A DNA stretch of 22,734 bases from Acephala macrosclerotiorum (lineage: Eukaryota > Ascomycota > Leotiomycetes > Helotiales > Mollisiaceae): contig MU119738.1 in the NCBI GenBank assembly GCA_014904845.1, forward strand, positions 1 to 22,734. The letters are read 5' to 3'. Below, one piece after another: positions 9,656-19,796 of this stretch; the first letter of the stretch is position 1, and each line of letters starts with the position of its first letter. A program made the position numbers and the translations under genes. The notes beneath the pieces are model-generated. The model was not told the origin of the DNA and made no database searches. It worked only from the letters and a program-made list of their open reading frames with translations.

Positions 9656-10399
9656 ATTAATATATAAAAAAATTTTCTAATATTTATTATTTGATTTAAA
9701 TTTACGTTTATTATACAAAATAATTAAATTTACAAAAAATTTAATCAATTAATTAATTAAATTATTATATTTATTATTTAATTAAAATATTATTAAAAAT
9801 TTATTTATTTTTATTCAATAAATACAATTTTACGCGTTTAATTATTTGATTTAAAAACGTAATAATAATATTTTAATATTTTAATTTATTTATATTATTA
9901 CGAATTTTAATTTTTTTTAAATTCGAATTAAATAAAATTTAAATAATAAAATATTATTCGAAATAAAATCGAAATACGATTATAATAAAATGAAATAAAA
10001 AAAATTATTCGATTTTATATTAAAAAATCTCAATAAAAAACAAATTAATAAAATTATTTTATATATAATAAAATTTTACAAAAAAAAAAAATTATATTAA
10101 CGATATATTATAAAATTATTTTCAAGAGAATTTTATAAAATATACAAAAAAAAAATTATTTTTAATAAATATAAAACTTATTAAAAATCTATGAAATTAT
10201 TTTTATAATAAAATTTTTATAATTATAAATAAATAATCGATTATTAAAAAACTCGAAAAATTTATTAATAATAATAAATATTATAAATAAATAAATAAAA
10301 AATTAAAATTTAAATAAAAAAATAAAATAAATTCAATTTAAAATATAATTTAAAATACGTTTAATTTATATTATTTCAATATTTATTATTTTAATATTT

Positions 10400-11494
10400 A
10401 TTAATTTCGATTTTATTATTTCAAATTTTATTATTTAAAAATATATTATTTATTTAAATACTTTTTTAAAATTAATATCAAGTTTTTAATTTCGATTAAT
10501 TATTTTATTTTATATATTCGATTTTTACGTTATTTAATTAATTATTTTATTTTATATATTTTCAATTTATAAATTAATAATTTTTTTAATTAAATACAAA
10601 TATTATTTTTAATAACAATTTTTATTATCAATTATTCGATATATTTTAATAATTAAATTAATCGAATATATTTATTAAATCAATTACAAATTTAATAAAA
10701 ATTTATAATAATTATAAAAAATATTAAAAAAAATTATACGATATTATTAAAATTAAATTTCGAATTTTTTACGATTATTATTATAAAATTGATATATTTA
10801 AAAATCAATATATTAAATTTTTTTTTGTAATATTTAAAAAATAAATTAATTTATTTTATTATGAAAAATTTATTAAACGAAATTATAAATTTACGTTTAT
10901 AATAATTTTAATTAAAATATATTTCGAAATTGAAAAAATTGATAATTATATATATTTCTATAAATTATTTTAAAAAATTTATTGAAAATTAAATTAAAAT
11001 ATTTTCAATTATTATTTAAATAATTACAAAAAATTTAAAACGATTTATTTTCAAAATATTAAATAAAATACAATTTTCGCGATCAAATTATTAATATTTA
11101 TTAAAATATTAAAAAATACAATTTCGTATTATATAAATCTATTAATATTTTTAAAAGTGTTTATATTAAATTACGTTTTACAATTAGTATTACAATGCGT
11201 TTACGTGAAATATAATAATATTTTATTATTTTTAATTAAAATAAAAACGATAAAAACGATTATAAAAAATATAATTAAAATTAAATTAATTATATATATA
11301 AAAAACGTAATAAAAAACAAAAATAAAATCGAGAAAAATCTCGCGACAAATATCGTAAAAAACGTAAATATTAAAAAAAAACTATATTAAAAAAAATATT
11401 ATATTTATAATAAATCGAAATATTATTACTATTTATTATTAAAATTTTTTTATAAACTACGAAAATATTAAAAATTTAAAAAAAAAAAAAAAAA
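10400..11494 (+). pseudogene. gag-region remnant of copia copy 2
   Basis: Homologous along its length to the reverse complement of about 15950-16700 in copy 1. Shared landmarks are ATTACAAATTTAATAAA, TTATACGATATT, AATTATATATATTT.TAT, AAATTATTAATATTTATT.AAATATTAAAAAATACAATTT and TTTACGTGAAATA.AATAATAT. Reading both copies together, the likely gag frame near 11110-11210 gives FKSVYIKLRFTISITMRLREI in copy 2 and FKNVYIELRLVVNIATRSREI in copy 1. Gag packages the retroelement RNA. The frame is broken by many stops. The open stretch 11157-11390 lies in a different frame and is not the product. Confidence 0.6.
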
Positions 11495-11508
11495 NNNNNN
11501 NNNNNNNN
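11495..11508. other. Assembly gap (14 N) flanked by a direct repeat
   Basis: Sequence on both sides is nearly the same. TTTTTATAAACTACGAAAAT then ATTAAAAATTT and an A run lies before the gap; TTTTTATAAATTATAAAAAT then ATTAAAAATAA and an A run lies after. Copy 1 has only one equivalent block. The gap is therefore probably a failed join at a poly-A tract, with overlapping contig ends or allelic/paralogous copies duplicated. Confidence 0.8.
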
Positions 11509-11594
11509 TTTTTATAAATTATAAAAATATTAAAAATAAAAAAAAAAAAAAAAAAAAAATTTAATCAATTATTTATAAATATAAAAATTGAAAA

Positions 11595-11599
11595 TAAAT
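11595..11599. repeat. Target-site duplication TAAAT, left
   Basis: TAAAT immediately precedes the left LTR and recurs at 17942-17946 immediately after the right LTR. Five bp is the usual duplication length for LTR retrotransposons. Confidence 0.8.
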
Positions 11600-11807
11600 T
11601 GTTAATATTACTAAAAATATTTATTACTAGTAATAAACTAAAAACGAAATAAATAAATAAATTAAATAATTCGTTGATTGATTATTAATTCTAAATTTAA
11701 TAAGCGTACAAAAATTGAAAAATATAATTTCAACTCTAGTACAAAAAGCGCTAGTCCCGATCTGGCCTAGTACCGCACGTGACTACTAAACTAATATTGT
11801 ATTTACA
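11600..11807 (-). repeat. 3' LTR of copia copy 1 (left)
   Basis: 208 bp. On the - strand it starts TGTAAATACAATATTAG and ends AGTAATATTAACA. By hand alignment it differs from 17734-17941 at 26 positions: 24 transitions, 2 transversions and no indel. A GC-rich core around 11748-11781 (GCGCTAGTCCCG, ATCTGGCCTAG, GCACGTGAC) is almost unchanged between the LTRs. Confidence 0.92.
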
Positions 11808-12180
11808 TTAGTAATTTTTTTTTGTAACAAAAATTGATTTAATTCAATTATTTAAAAAACGTTATTATTTTTTTTTATTATCGTAGTTTGTTAATACGTA
11901 AAACTTACTAATATTTTAATATAAAAATTATATTATTAAACTTTAAAAACAACGTTAATAAATTAGTACTATTCTCGAAATTTATCGAGAGTTATAAACG
12001 TTGAAATTGGAATAATTCTTTTTTTTTTAATTTTATAAATCAAATAATTACAAAATTCAAAATATAACGCAAAAAATCTTTTTTTTTTATTTTTTTTTTT
12101 AATAAATATTTTTTTTTTAGTTTTTTACGTTGTTTTTATCGTTTTTTTTTTTTAATTTATTTTTTTATTCGAATTTTAAA
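11808..12180 (-). other. 3' untranslated region and polypurine-like tract of copy 1
   Basis: Lies between the RNase H remnant and the 3' LTR. On the - strand the bases just before the LTR read ACAAAAAAAAATTACTAA, a plausible polypurine tract for plus-strand priming. The segment 11850-12125 is a repeat module also found in the foldback loop at 3920-4185. Long T runs occur on the + strand. Confidence 0.5.
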
Positions 12181-12469
12181 GTGATTCGTATTTAGAAATT
12201 TCTTTAAAATTTTATTAAATATTAATTTTATTATAGTATTTATTAAATTATTTTGATCGTTAATCTATCGAATTTTTTGCAATTTTCTACGTTTATACGA
12301 TTAATAAAAAATTATAATATCGATCATAAAACGCTTTTCTTTGATCGTTTTTAATTTGATTAAATACTCGTATAACGAATATAAATCTATATAAACGATT
12401 ATTGAAATCTTAGAAAAATCGAATTATTAAATAATTATATTAATAGTAAATTCGATTACGATTACTATA

Positions 12470-12700
12470 TTGACTTTTTTTACTATATTATATATCTCAA
12501 AAATTAAAACGTTTTTAATAACGCGTTTGTTTTTAATAGAATTGTAATAAATAAATAAAATTTTAATCTCGAATTTTTTATCGTTCAATTAACGTTTATT
12601 TGTTAAAATAATTTTATATTTAATCTAAAAATTAAAAATTTTATTGTTTGTAAATAAATTATTAATAAAAACGAAAATTTTTATTGTAAACAAATCGAAA
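12470..12700 (-). pseudogene. RNase H domain remnant, copia copy 1
   Basis: Degrades the RNA strand of the RNA:DNA hybrid. FVFINNLFTNNK (about 12680-12640) matches the family's FVDGSFANNKD, with the catalytic Asp replaced by Asn (G to A). Further on, YYNSIKNKRVIKNVLIFEIYNIV (split here as YYNSIKNKRV at about 12550-12520 and IKNVLIFEIYNIV at about 12520-12480) matches YSSTKSKRVTRSVLASEIY. The conserved Glu of that block is retained. C-terminal end not determined. Confidence 0.82.
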
Positions 12701-12949
12701 ACAATATATTTAAATTCTCGATTTAAATTTTTAATTTATTATTCTAATTTTTTATTCAATATAATAATTTTTTTTTATTGAATTTCAATATTAAACAATA
12801 ATAAATAAATTGAAAATTATTTCAAATTAGTAAATTGTAACAATATAAACTTTTCTAATTTATTATTTTTAGTATTCAATTTGAAAATTAAATAATTTAA
12901 TATTTATTAATTTAATTTTTTTATTTTAATTTTTTTATTATAATTAAAT

Positions 12950-13640
12950 CGTATTTTCAAATTAAATTAAAACGTATTTATTGAAAATCAATAGTATTTC
13001 TAGTATTAAAGTTTTTTTAGATTTAATTAAAAATTTAATTTTATTAAATTCGTTTTTCTTAAAAGTAAAATTTTTTTTTTTATTAATATAAATATATCGT
13101 CGATTTATATTTTAACAATATCGAAAAATCTTTTAAGAATTATAATTAAAAAACAAAAATCGTATATCGATATAATTATAAACAATTTCTCTTTATAATA
13201 CTTGTAATACGTAGTTTATTAATGTATTTTTATTTTCGTAATCTTATACAAAAATTTCAAAATAATTATAATTATATTTAATAAATATAAATAGTAAATT
13301 TTTTTCGATAAACGTATTAATATAAATCGTTAAAAATTTATCGTAAATTAAATATAAATTTGAGTAATATTACGAAATTATATTTTAATTTTTTTATTTA
13401 AAAATTAAATTAAAAAAAGTATTAAAACAATAATTAATTATTAATTAATTTTTTGTATTATTAAAAATTGCGTAAAAAAATTTTTTTTTTTTTCGTCGTT
13501 GTATTTTTAAATTACTAGTCTCGATTTTTTGTAGAGAATATTAATAATTTTATTTTTAATCTCATTAATTAATTTCGAATTGAAAATTCGAATTTTAATA
13601 TATTTATTAAAATTATATTAAACGAAATAAAAAAAAATTT
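12950..13640 (-). pseudogene. Reverse transcriptase domain remnant, copia copy 1
   Basis: Copies element RNA into DNA. The N-terminal block IKIRIFNSKLINEIKNKI is at about 13610-13555, followed by YKKSRLVI (13533-13508), matching the family's IRIFNSR(I/V)VNEIKG and PYEKSRLVIQ. The catalytic pair is in DIVKI-stop-IDDIFILI, with the two Asp codons at 13096-13101. This corresponds to the QTDD variant of the YxDD box found in this fungal copia group, with Gln turned to stop. The middle of the domain is too A+T-rich to read reliably. Confidence 0.85.
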
Positions 13641-14149
13641 TTGTAATCAAATTATCGAATTTTTTTTTTTAAAAACGTTTCAAATAATTATTCAAAAATT
13701 GTAATTATATTTTCTTTTCGTATTTTTAATAATAATTTTATATTATTATTTTTTTACTTATTATAAAAACTATAAAAATTTTAATTTTTTCGATAATAAT
13801 AATAAAAAATTAATCGTTAAAATCTTTGTAATTTTCTTTGTCGTTCTCGATAAAATTATAATATTTATTTTATTTAAATTTTTTATTATATACGTTTTTA
13901 TTTCGTGATTTTTTAAACGTTTTCAATTACGTTTTTTAATTAATTTTTTGTTTATTTTATTCGATTAAAAAAACAAAATTTTTTTTTTTTAATTTTTTTA
14001 ATTATTTTTTTAATTATTAATTCGATTATAAATTTTTAGTATTTTCTTTTTCGTATAATAAAATATAACGATTATTAAATAAAAATTAATTAATTCATAA
14101 AATATATCGATTATATATATATTTTCTATTAATTACTAATAATTTGTAT

Positions 14150-15010
14150 AATTTTTTTTATTTGCTTTTTTTACGTTAAATGCGTACTTTAAATAGAATT
14201 AGTAAATCTAATATAAATTTCGTATTTGAATCGTTTTTTATTAAAAACGTATTATTAATTTAACGTTAAATATATAAACGTCGTATTTTTTTAGTAATTA
14301 CTCGAATTGTTTTAATTTTTTTAATAATTAATAACGACGATATATCGTTACTAATTATTCTAAAGTATACTCTAAAAATTAATAGTATAAATACAATATT
14401 ATTCGATTTTATCGAATTGTTAATAATTTTAATTACTATTTATAAGATTATATTTTTATCGATTTGTTTTTCGATTAATTCGTCGTAAATAATCTCGTAA
14501 ATTCGACGTAATAAAATGTAATATTTTTTTACTTTTTCTATATTATTATAAGTTTCAACAAATACTTTTTTGATTTTAATCGCTATTATTTTAGCGTTTT
14601 ATTGAAATTCTATAAACGAAAAAATATTTTCAACGTCGTAAACAATATAATTCGATAATTTTTAATATATATTAATCTAATATATACGTAGTATATTTAT
14701 ATTATTTTCGTAAATATATTTTTTATAAATTTAATAATTTAAAATACTATAAACGAATTTATTATTTGTAAAATTAATTTTTTATTTAAATATAAAACGT
14801 CGATAATAATCGAATAATTAAATTTATAATTATTTTATAAAATAAATTTGAATTTTTCAAGTAATTATTTATATATTTAATAATAATAATAATATTTAGT
14901 AAATTATTAAATATATTTAGTATTTATATTATAATCAATTTATTAAAAAACTTTTATAAAACGTCGTATTAATAAGTAATCAAAACGTTTATACAATTAA
15001 TATATTTTTA
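14150..15010 (-). pseudogene. Integrase domain remnant, copia copy 1
   Basis: Integrase inserts the cDNA into the genome. In order: a zinc-binding region remnant near 14900-14850 (LIIYYYYQIY, where the family has Cys-x2-Cys; Cys to Tyr fits G-to-A change), then KFKFIL, then NYKFNYSIIIDVLYLN with the first catalytic Asp at 14799-14801. Next is NYIVYDVENIFSFIEFQ with the second Asp at 14635-14637. After 35 residues, the position for the catalytic Glu (14527-14529, context GKVERYH in the family) reads AAA (Lys) in NNIEKVKKYY. Then come LLRRIYEIIYDELIEKQIDK, and the downstream NNIVFILLIFRVYF and KTIRVITKKIRRLYI blocks. The D-x35-E spacing is preserved, so the alignment is firm. The enzyme is dead. 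Confidence 0.88.
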
Positions 15011-17099
15011 TATTAATAAAATGATTTCAAATTAGACTTTTTTTTGATTAATATAGTAATATTTATAGATAATTTTATTTTTTTATAATAAAAACAATTT
15101 TGTTTTTTTGAATCAAAATATTCTTTAAATTGTCGAATTTTATACTTATAGTATTCATATTTTGAATATTGAATAAAAAAGTATATTTATAGAAATAATA
15201 TAAAAAATAATAATATTTAATAAAATATCGATTCAAATAATTTTTTGCAATAAAATAATACTTTTATTAAAGCGAATTTTATAAATTTCGATCGTAAATA
15301 TATTTAATTGAACGCTAATATCAAGTTTTCGTAGTACTATAAATTGCAATTGATTAATAATTAATATTTCGACGATTTTATTGTTCAATATAATCCTTTG
15401 AAAATTTTTTAAAAAATATTAATCTTCGAAAATAAAAAATGAATATTGATTCGATTTAAGTAATTCAAATTGTAATAATAAAATATTAAATATATTTTCT
15501 CTCGTAATAATATAATAAATAAATTAATTATTTAAAATGACTATTATTTGTATATTATCGATTTTTTTAAATTTAATAAAATAATTTTCGTTTTCGTTTT
15601 TTATTTCTATATTTATTAGCAATTTATCAATTTTTATTATTTGATTATTTTTTAATAAATTTTTTATTTTTTCGATTTTAACAAAAAAACTTTAATAATA
15701 AATTATTATAATATTTTGATTTATTGTATATTGAACTTATTATCGAAACTTTATATATATTTATTATCGTTTTTTTATCGTATATTTTATTGATTAATAT
15801 TTCGATTTACTACAAATATAATATTTTTTCTAGTATAATTCTCTTTGAAATCTATAATTTTTACGATATTTATTTTGAAAATTTTCTCGATTTTAATATT
15901 CTTAATTTTATACTCGATCGCGTTTTTTATTTCGTTTTTTATAAATACAATCGATTTAATTCTAATCGAATTTATCTTTTTTTTAATTTTGAAAAATAAA
16001 ATTTAAATTATATTATTGTATTTCACGTGATCGCGTCGCAATATTTACTACTAATCGCAATTCAATATAAACGTTTTTAAAAATACTAATAAATTTATAA
16101 AAAATAAAATTGTATTTTTTAATATTTCAATAAATATTAATAATTTAATTTTACAAATTATATTTCGTTTAATATTTCGATAATAAATTTAATTAAATCT
16201 TTTGAAATTAATTAAAAAATATTTGTAAATATTTCAATTTAATTTTTATTAAATTAATCGTAATAATTTTTATTAAAATTGTTTTTCTCTATAAAAATAT
16301 ATATAATTAGCGATTTTTTTCAATCTCAAAATAAGTTTTTATTATTATTATTAGCGTAATAAAATCGAAATTTCTTTTTAAAAATTTATTGAAATAAAAC
16401 GCGTTTATACGTTTTATAAAACTAATAAAAAATACTTTGTCGTATTAATCTTAAAATAATTCGATTTTATTATAATAATTATAAAAATTCGATAATTTAT
16501 AATTAAAAATATCGTATAACTTTTTATTATACTTTTTATTATCGATATAAATCTTTATTAAATTTGTAAATAATTTGATAAAAATACTTTGTAAATTATT
16601 ATATTAATTTGATTACTATTGAGAAAATTATTAATAAATAAATTAAATATTTTGTATTATACTAAGTAAATTCGTATTTGTAAAAAAAATTGTAATAAAA
16701 GAAATATAAAAAGTATTTATAGAAATAGTTATTATATTCGTAATAAAAGAATTCGTATTAATAATTGAAATCGTAAAAGTAATTATATTCTAATTATTGA
16801 ATACTAGTATTAAAATACTTTGATTTATTAATTGAATTAATCGATTTTATCGAAAAAAGAAATTTCTATTTTTTAATTAATTAACGATTTTTGTTTGTAT
16901 TTATTTATAAAACTCTTTTTATTACAAAACTTTTTTCAAATTATTAATAATGAATTTTTTATTTTTCGATACTCAAATTTCGTAAATATATAAAAAGTCT
17001 CGTAAACAACGTATAAAATCTTTGTATATTAAACGTAAAATCTTTTGTAAACAATTTTCAAAATTCTTTTAAAAGTATTTCTATAAATTGCAATTAAAG

Positions 17100-17733
17100 T
17101 ATTTTTTTTTTTTATATATTTCAAAGTAATAAAAAATATATTTATTCAATATTATTTCGTTAAAATTTTTATTATTCGTAAAATTCAAATTTTTTTTTTA
17201 TTTATTTTTATTATAAAAAAATTTAATTTTAAATAAATTTACTATTTTGAGAAATAATTATATAATAAATAATAAAAAAATTGAAAGTTTTAATTCGAAT
17301 TCGAATAAATATTATTATTAATATTTATATACTTTTAATCAAATAATAAATAAAAACGTAAAAAAAATTTTGAAAATTCGTTTTTAACGTAAATTCAAAT
17401 AAATTAATATAGATTTAAAATTATTTTCGCGTTTTTTTATTCGTCTTTCGTAAACGTTATTATTTTACGTAATAAATATAGATTTAAAAAGTAAATACAA
17501 ATTTAAAATTGTTTTCATATTATTTTCTTTAAGTTTTTAATAGTTTTAATACTTTTAACGCGTTTTTACAAAAGAATTTTTGTAGATTTTCGTTTTTTCG
17601 AAAGTATATTAATTATTCTAAGTATTTTCTTACAAAAAGCAAATTATTTAAAGAATTTATTCTCTTTTGTAAATTAATCTCTTTTAAATAGAAATCTAAT
17701 TATTTCGTGATTAATTAAACAATTATTAATCAA
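17100..17733 (-). other. Leader and 5' gag region of copia copy 1
   Basis: Follows the 5' LTR on the - strand. The first bases after the LTR read TTGATTAATAATTG, where a primer-binding site should be; mutation prevents naming the tRNA. The segment near 17712-17680 matches the leader of copy 2 at about 8705-8760 (ACGAAATAAT, ATTTCTATTTAAAA). Further in, only A+T-rich sequence with stops is seen. Confidence 0.55.
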
Positions 17734-17941
17734 TATTAATATTATTAGAAATACTTATTACTAGTAATAAATCAAAAACGAAATAAACAAATAAATTGAA
17801 TAATTCGTTAATTGATTATTAATTTTAAATCTAGTAAACGCGCAAAAATTGAAAAATATAATCTCAATTCTAGCGCAAGCGGCGCTAGTCCCGATCTGGC
17901 CTAGTACTGCACGTGACTATTAAACTAATATTTTATTCATA
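17734..17941 (-). repeat. 5' LTR of copia copy 1 (right)
   Basis: 208 bp, aligned without gaps to 11600-11807. Its terminal TG (on the - strand) reads TA, and its terminal CA reads TA, both by transition. It would carry the promoter. The GC-rich core is at about 17880-17916. The E-box-like CACGTG lies at 17910-17915. Confidence 0.92.
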
Positions 17942-17946
17942 TAAAT
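17942..17946. repeat. Target-site duplication TAAAT, right
   Basis: Identical to 11595-11599. After it the copy 2 sequence resumes without loss. Confidence 0.8.
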
Positions 17947-18479
17947 ATAATTATTTTATTACAAAATTTAAAAAATTAATAATATACAAATAATAATTAT
18001 TTTAAACGATTAATTTATTTGTTATATAATTAAAAAAAAAAAATATTTAATATTTTATTATTATAATTTAAATCGAAAAAAAAAAATATTTATTTTTAAA
18101 ATCGATATTTATTAAAAGTTTTTTAAAATATTATATTAAATAATAAAATTATTAAAATATCGATTATCGAATAATTATAATTTTTAATATTATAAAAATT
18201 TGATTATAAAATTTAATTTAATATATTAATAATTAAAATTTATAAAATTCGATTTAAAAAAAAATTAATATTATCGCAAAAAATTATTTATATTAATATT
18301 TTATTAAAAATTATTATATTTTATATTGTTTTTACAAATATATTATTTTTATTTTGTATTTAAAATATAAATAATATAAATATAAAATTTAATAATTTTA
18401 AAAATATTTTAATTGAAAAAAATAAAATCGTTTTTATTGTACAAAAATAAAAATATTTTTAAATATTATTATATTAATT

Positions 18480-19260
18480 AAAAAAAAATTTAATTTAAAA
18501 TTATTTTACAAATATTGAATTATATTAATTATATAAATACTTTAAATATTTATTAGTACGACGTTTTATAAGAGTTTTTTAACGAGTTAATTATAATATA
18601 AATATTAAATATATTTAATATTTTATTAAATATTATTATTATTAAATATATAAACAATTTTTTAAAAAATTCAAATTTATTTTATAAAATAATTATAAAT
18701 TCAATTATTTAATTATTATTAACATTTTATATTTAAATAAAAAACTAATTTTACAAATAATAAATTCGTTTATAATATTTTAAATTTTTAAATTTTTAAA
18801 AAATATATTTATAAAAATAATATAAAATATTTTTTGTATATATTAAATCGATACGTATTAAAAATTATTTAATTATTTCGTTTATAACGTAAAAAAGAAT
18901 TTTTCGTTTATAGAATTTTAATAAATCGATAAAAAAATAATTTTACAAATAGTAATTAAAATTATAAACGATTTAATAAAATTAAATAATATTGTATTTA
19001 TATTATTAATTTTAAAATATATTTTAAAATAATTAATAATAATATATCGTTATTATTAATTATTAAAAAAATTAAAACAATTCGAATAATTACTAAAAAA
19101 AAAATATCGTTTATATATTAAACATTAAATTAATAACGCGTTTATAATAAGAAATAATTTAAATACGAAATTTATATTAAATTTATTAATTTTTTTGAAT
19201 ATATACATTTAATATAAAAAAAACGAATAAAAAAAATTATATTAATTATTAGTAATCGAT
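18480..19260 (+). pseudogene. Integrase domain remnant, copia copy 2
   Basis: Homologous to 15010-14150 of copy 1. Both catalytic aspartates are Asn. The first is AAC at 18721-18723 (copy 1 GAC, context IIIDVLYL). The second is AAC at 18886-18888, in FVYNVKKNFSFIE (copy 1 IVYDVENIFSFIE). Right after this, near 18920, about 132 bp present in copy 1 are missing, removing the catalytic Glu region and the LLRR-YEII block. The C-terminal NNIVFILLIL block follows near 18990. IDTY upstream of the second site is in frame here, whereas copy 1 has a frameshift, so the two copies decayed independently. Confidence 0.85.
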
Positions 19261-19520
19261 AATAAAATATATATAATTAATATATTTTACAAATTAATTA
19301 ATTTTCGTTTTATAATTATTAAATCGTATTATACAAAAAAACAAATATTAAAAGTTTAAAACGACGATTAAAACGATAATCAAAATCGTAATCAAAAAAA
19401 AAATTTTGTATTTTCTTTATTAAGCGAATTAAATAAAAAATTAATTTAATAATATAATTGAAAATACTTAAAAAAATTACGCAATAAATACGTATTTAAT
19501 AAAAAACAATAAATCGAACT
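19261..19520 (+). pseudogene. Inter-domain (integrase-RT linker) remnant of copy 2
   Basis: Aligns to about 14160-13880 of copy 1: ATTATTAGTAAT, AAATATATATAAT.., ATTAATTAATTTTC.., AAAAAAAATTTTGT.TTT. No catalytic motif is expected here. The last convincing match is AAAATACTTAAAAAAATTACG followed by AATAAA.ACGTAT near 19463-19498. Confidence 0.6.
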
Positions 19521-19529
19521 TTTTAAAAA

Positions 19530-19796
19530 TGGACTTTTTTCTATTTTAAATTATTTCGCTTAACATATTACTATTATTTTACTATTTATTTTAATTTCGA
19601 ATATTTTTATTATTTTTTAATAAAATTTTTTCAAATTTTGCAAATTATTAAAATCGATCATAAAACTCTTATATACTATAATAGAACTATATATTCTCTC
19701 TTTAAAAATCCTTGTAAATAACTAGTTTCGAGAGTAATACTAATTACGTAATTTCTAGTACATAAAGAGTTTTCGCTTACTATAGACTAATTAACA
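19530..19796 (+). repeat. Possible LTR of a third, unrelated element
   Basis: Starts TGGACTTTTTTC and ends CTATAGACTAATTAACA, so TG...CA. Copy 2 homology ends just before it. The region 19660-19800 keeps more G and C than its surroundings. It contains a TATA-like run (ACTATATATTCTCTC) followed by CCTTGTAAATAACTAG and CGAGAGTAA, an arrangement typical of fungal LTRs. If right, it is a 5' LTR with internal sequence running to the right, or a solo LTR. No partner LTR or duplication is visible in the window, so the call is tentative. Confidence 0.35.

Larger units (their letters stand above)
8632..11594 (+). mobile_element. Copia retrotransposon copy 2, 5' part (split by copy 1)
   Basis: Older Ty1/copia-type element on the + strand. 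Its 5' part begins with a truncated LTR at 8632 and carries gag-region sequence homologous to the reverse complement of about 15700-17700 in copy 1. It resumes after copy 1 at 17947: the join TAAAT-ATAATTATTTTATT restores the sequence seen uninterrupted in copy 1. The 5' part is about 650 bp longer than its copy 1 equivalent, which is explained by the island at about 9007-9655. It is very degraded, with no open frame of meaningful length. Confidence 0.8.
12200..17100 (-). pseudogene. Copia gag-pol polyprotein, RIP-inactivated (copy 1)
   Basis: Encodes, in ancestral form, the polyprotein that makes virus-like particles, copies the element RNA and inserts the cDNA. Outer limits are approximate, because neither start nor stop codon can be fixed. 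Reading leftward, gag-region sequence spans about 15950-16700 by comparison with copy 2. An open stretch of about 60 codons lies near 15960-15780. Integrase covers about 15010-14150, reverse transcriptase about 13640-12950, and RNase H about 12700-12470. I could not place a protease motif. In-frame stops replace expected Gln and Trp, and at least one frameshift lies between the first and second integrase aspartates. The open frame on the + strand at 15724-15999 is the antisense shadow of this gene. Confidence 0.85.
11600..17941 (-). mobile_element. Full-length Ty1/copia retrotransposon, copy 1, RIP-inactivated
   Basis: A 6.34-kb element with two 208-bp direct LTRs, TG...CA ends and a TAAAT duplication, coding on the - strand. 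Its 5' LTR is therefore the right-hand one. Reading leftward the order is leader, gag, integrase, reverse transcriptase, RNase H, 3' LTR, which is the copia order. Translated fragments resemble the copia polyprotein widespread in Pezizomycotina, recognised from family knowledge and not by a search. Most stops arise where CAA/CAG (Gln) or TGG (Trp) would be expected, as RIP predicts. It is inserted in copy 2 of the same family in opposite orientation. It cannot encode active protein. Confidence 0.92.
17947..19520 (+). mobile_element. Copia retrotransposon copy 2, 3' part
   Basis: Continuation of the element interrupted at 11594. It aligns to the reverse complement of copy 1 from about 15560 down to about 13880. 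Homology starts with AATATACAAATAATA and passes through TAGTACGACGTTTTATA, ATATAAATATTAAATATATTTAATA and CGTTTATAGAATTT. It is more A+T-rich than copy 1 throughout. Homology fades at about 19510-19520, where another LTR-like sequence begins, and the RT, RNase H and 3' LTR of copy 2 were not found in the window. Confidence 0.85.

Noticed and set aside
11157..11390. 77-codon open frame on the + strand in copy 2
   Set aside because: Comparison with copy 1 shows that the conserved gag-like frame (FKSVYI / FKNVYI) is a different one. This frame is open only because of Lys/Ile-rich composition.
15724..15999. 91-codon open frame on the + strand, hydrophobic, resembling a membrane protein
   Set aside because: It is antisense to the copia polyprotein. 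An A-rich coding strand read backward gives Phe/Ile/Tyr-rich false membrane proteins.
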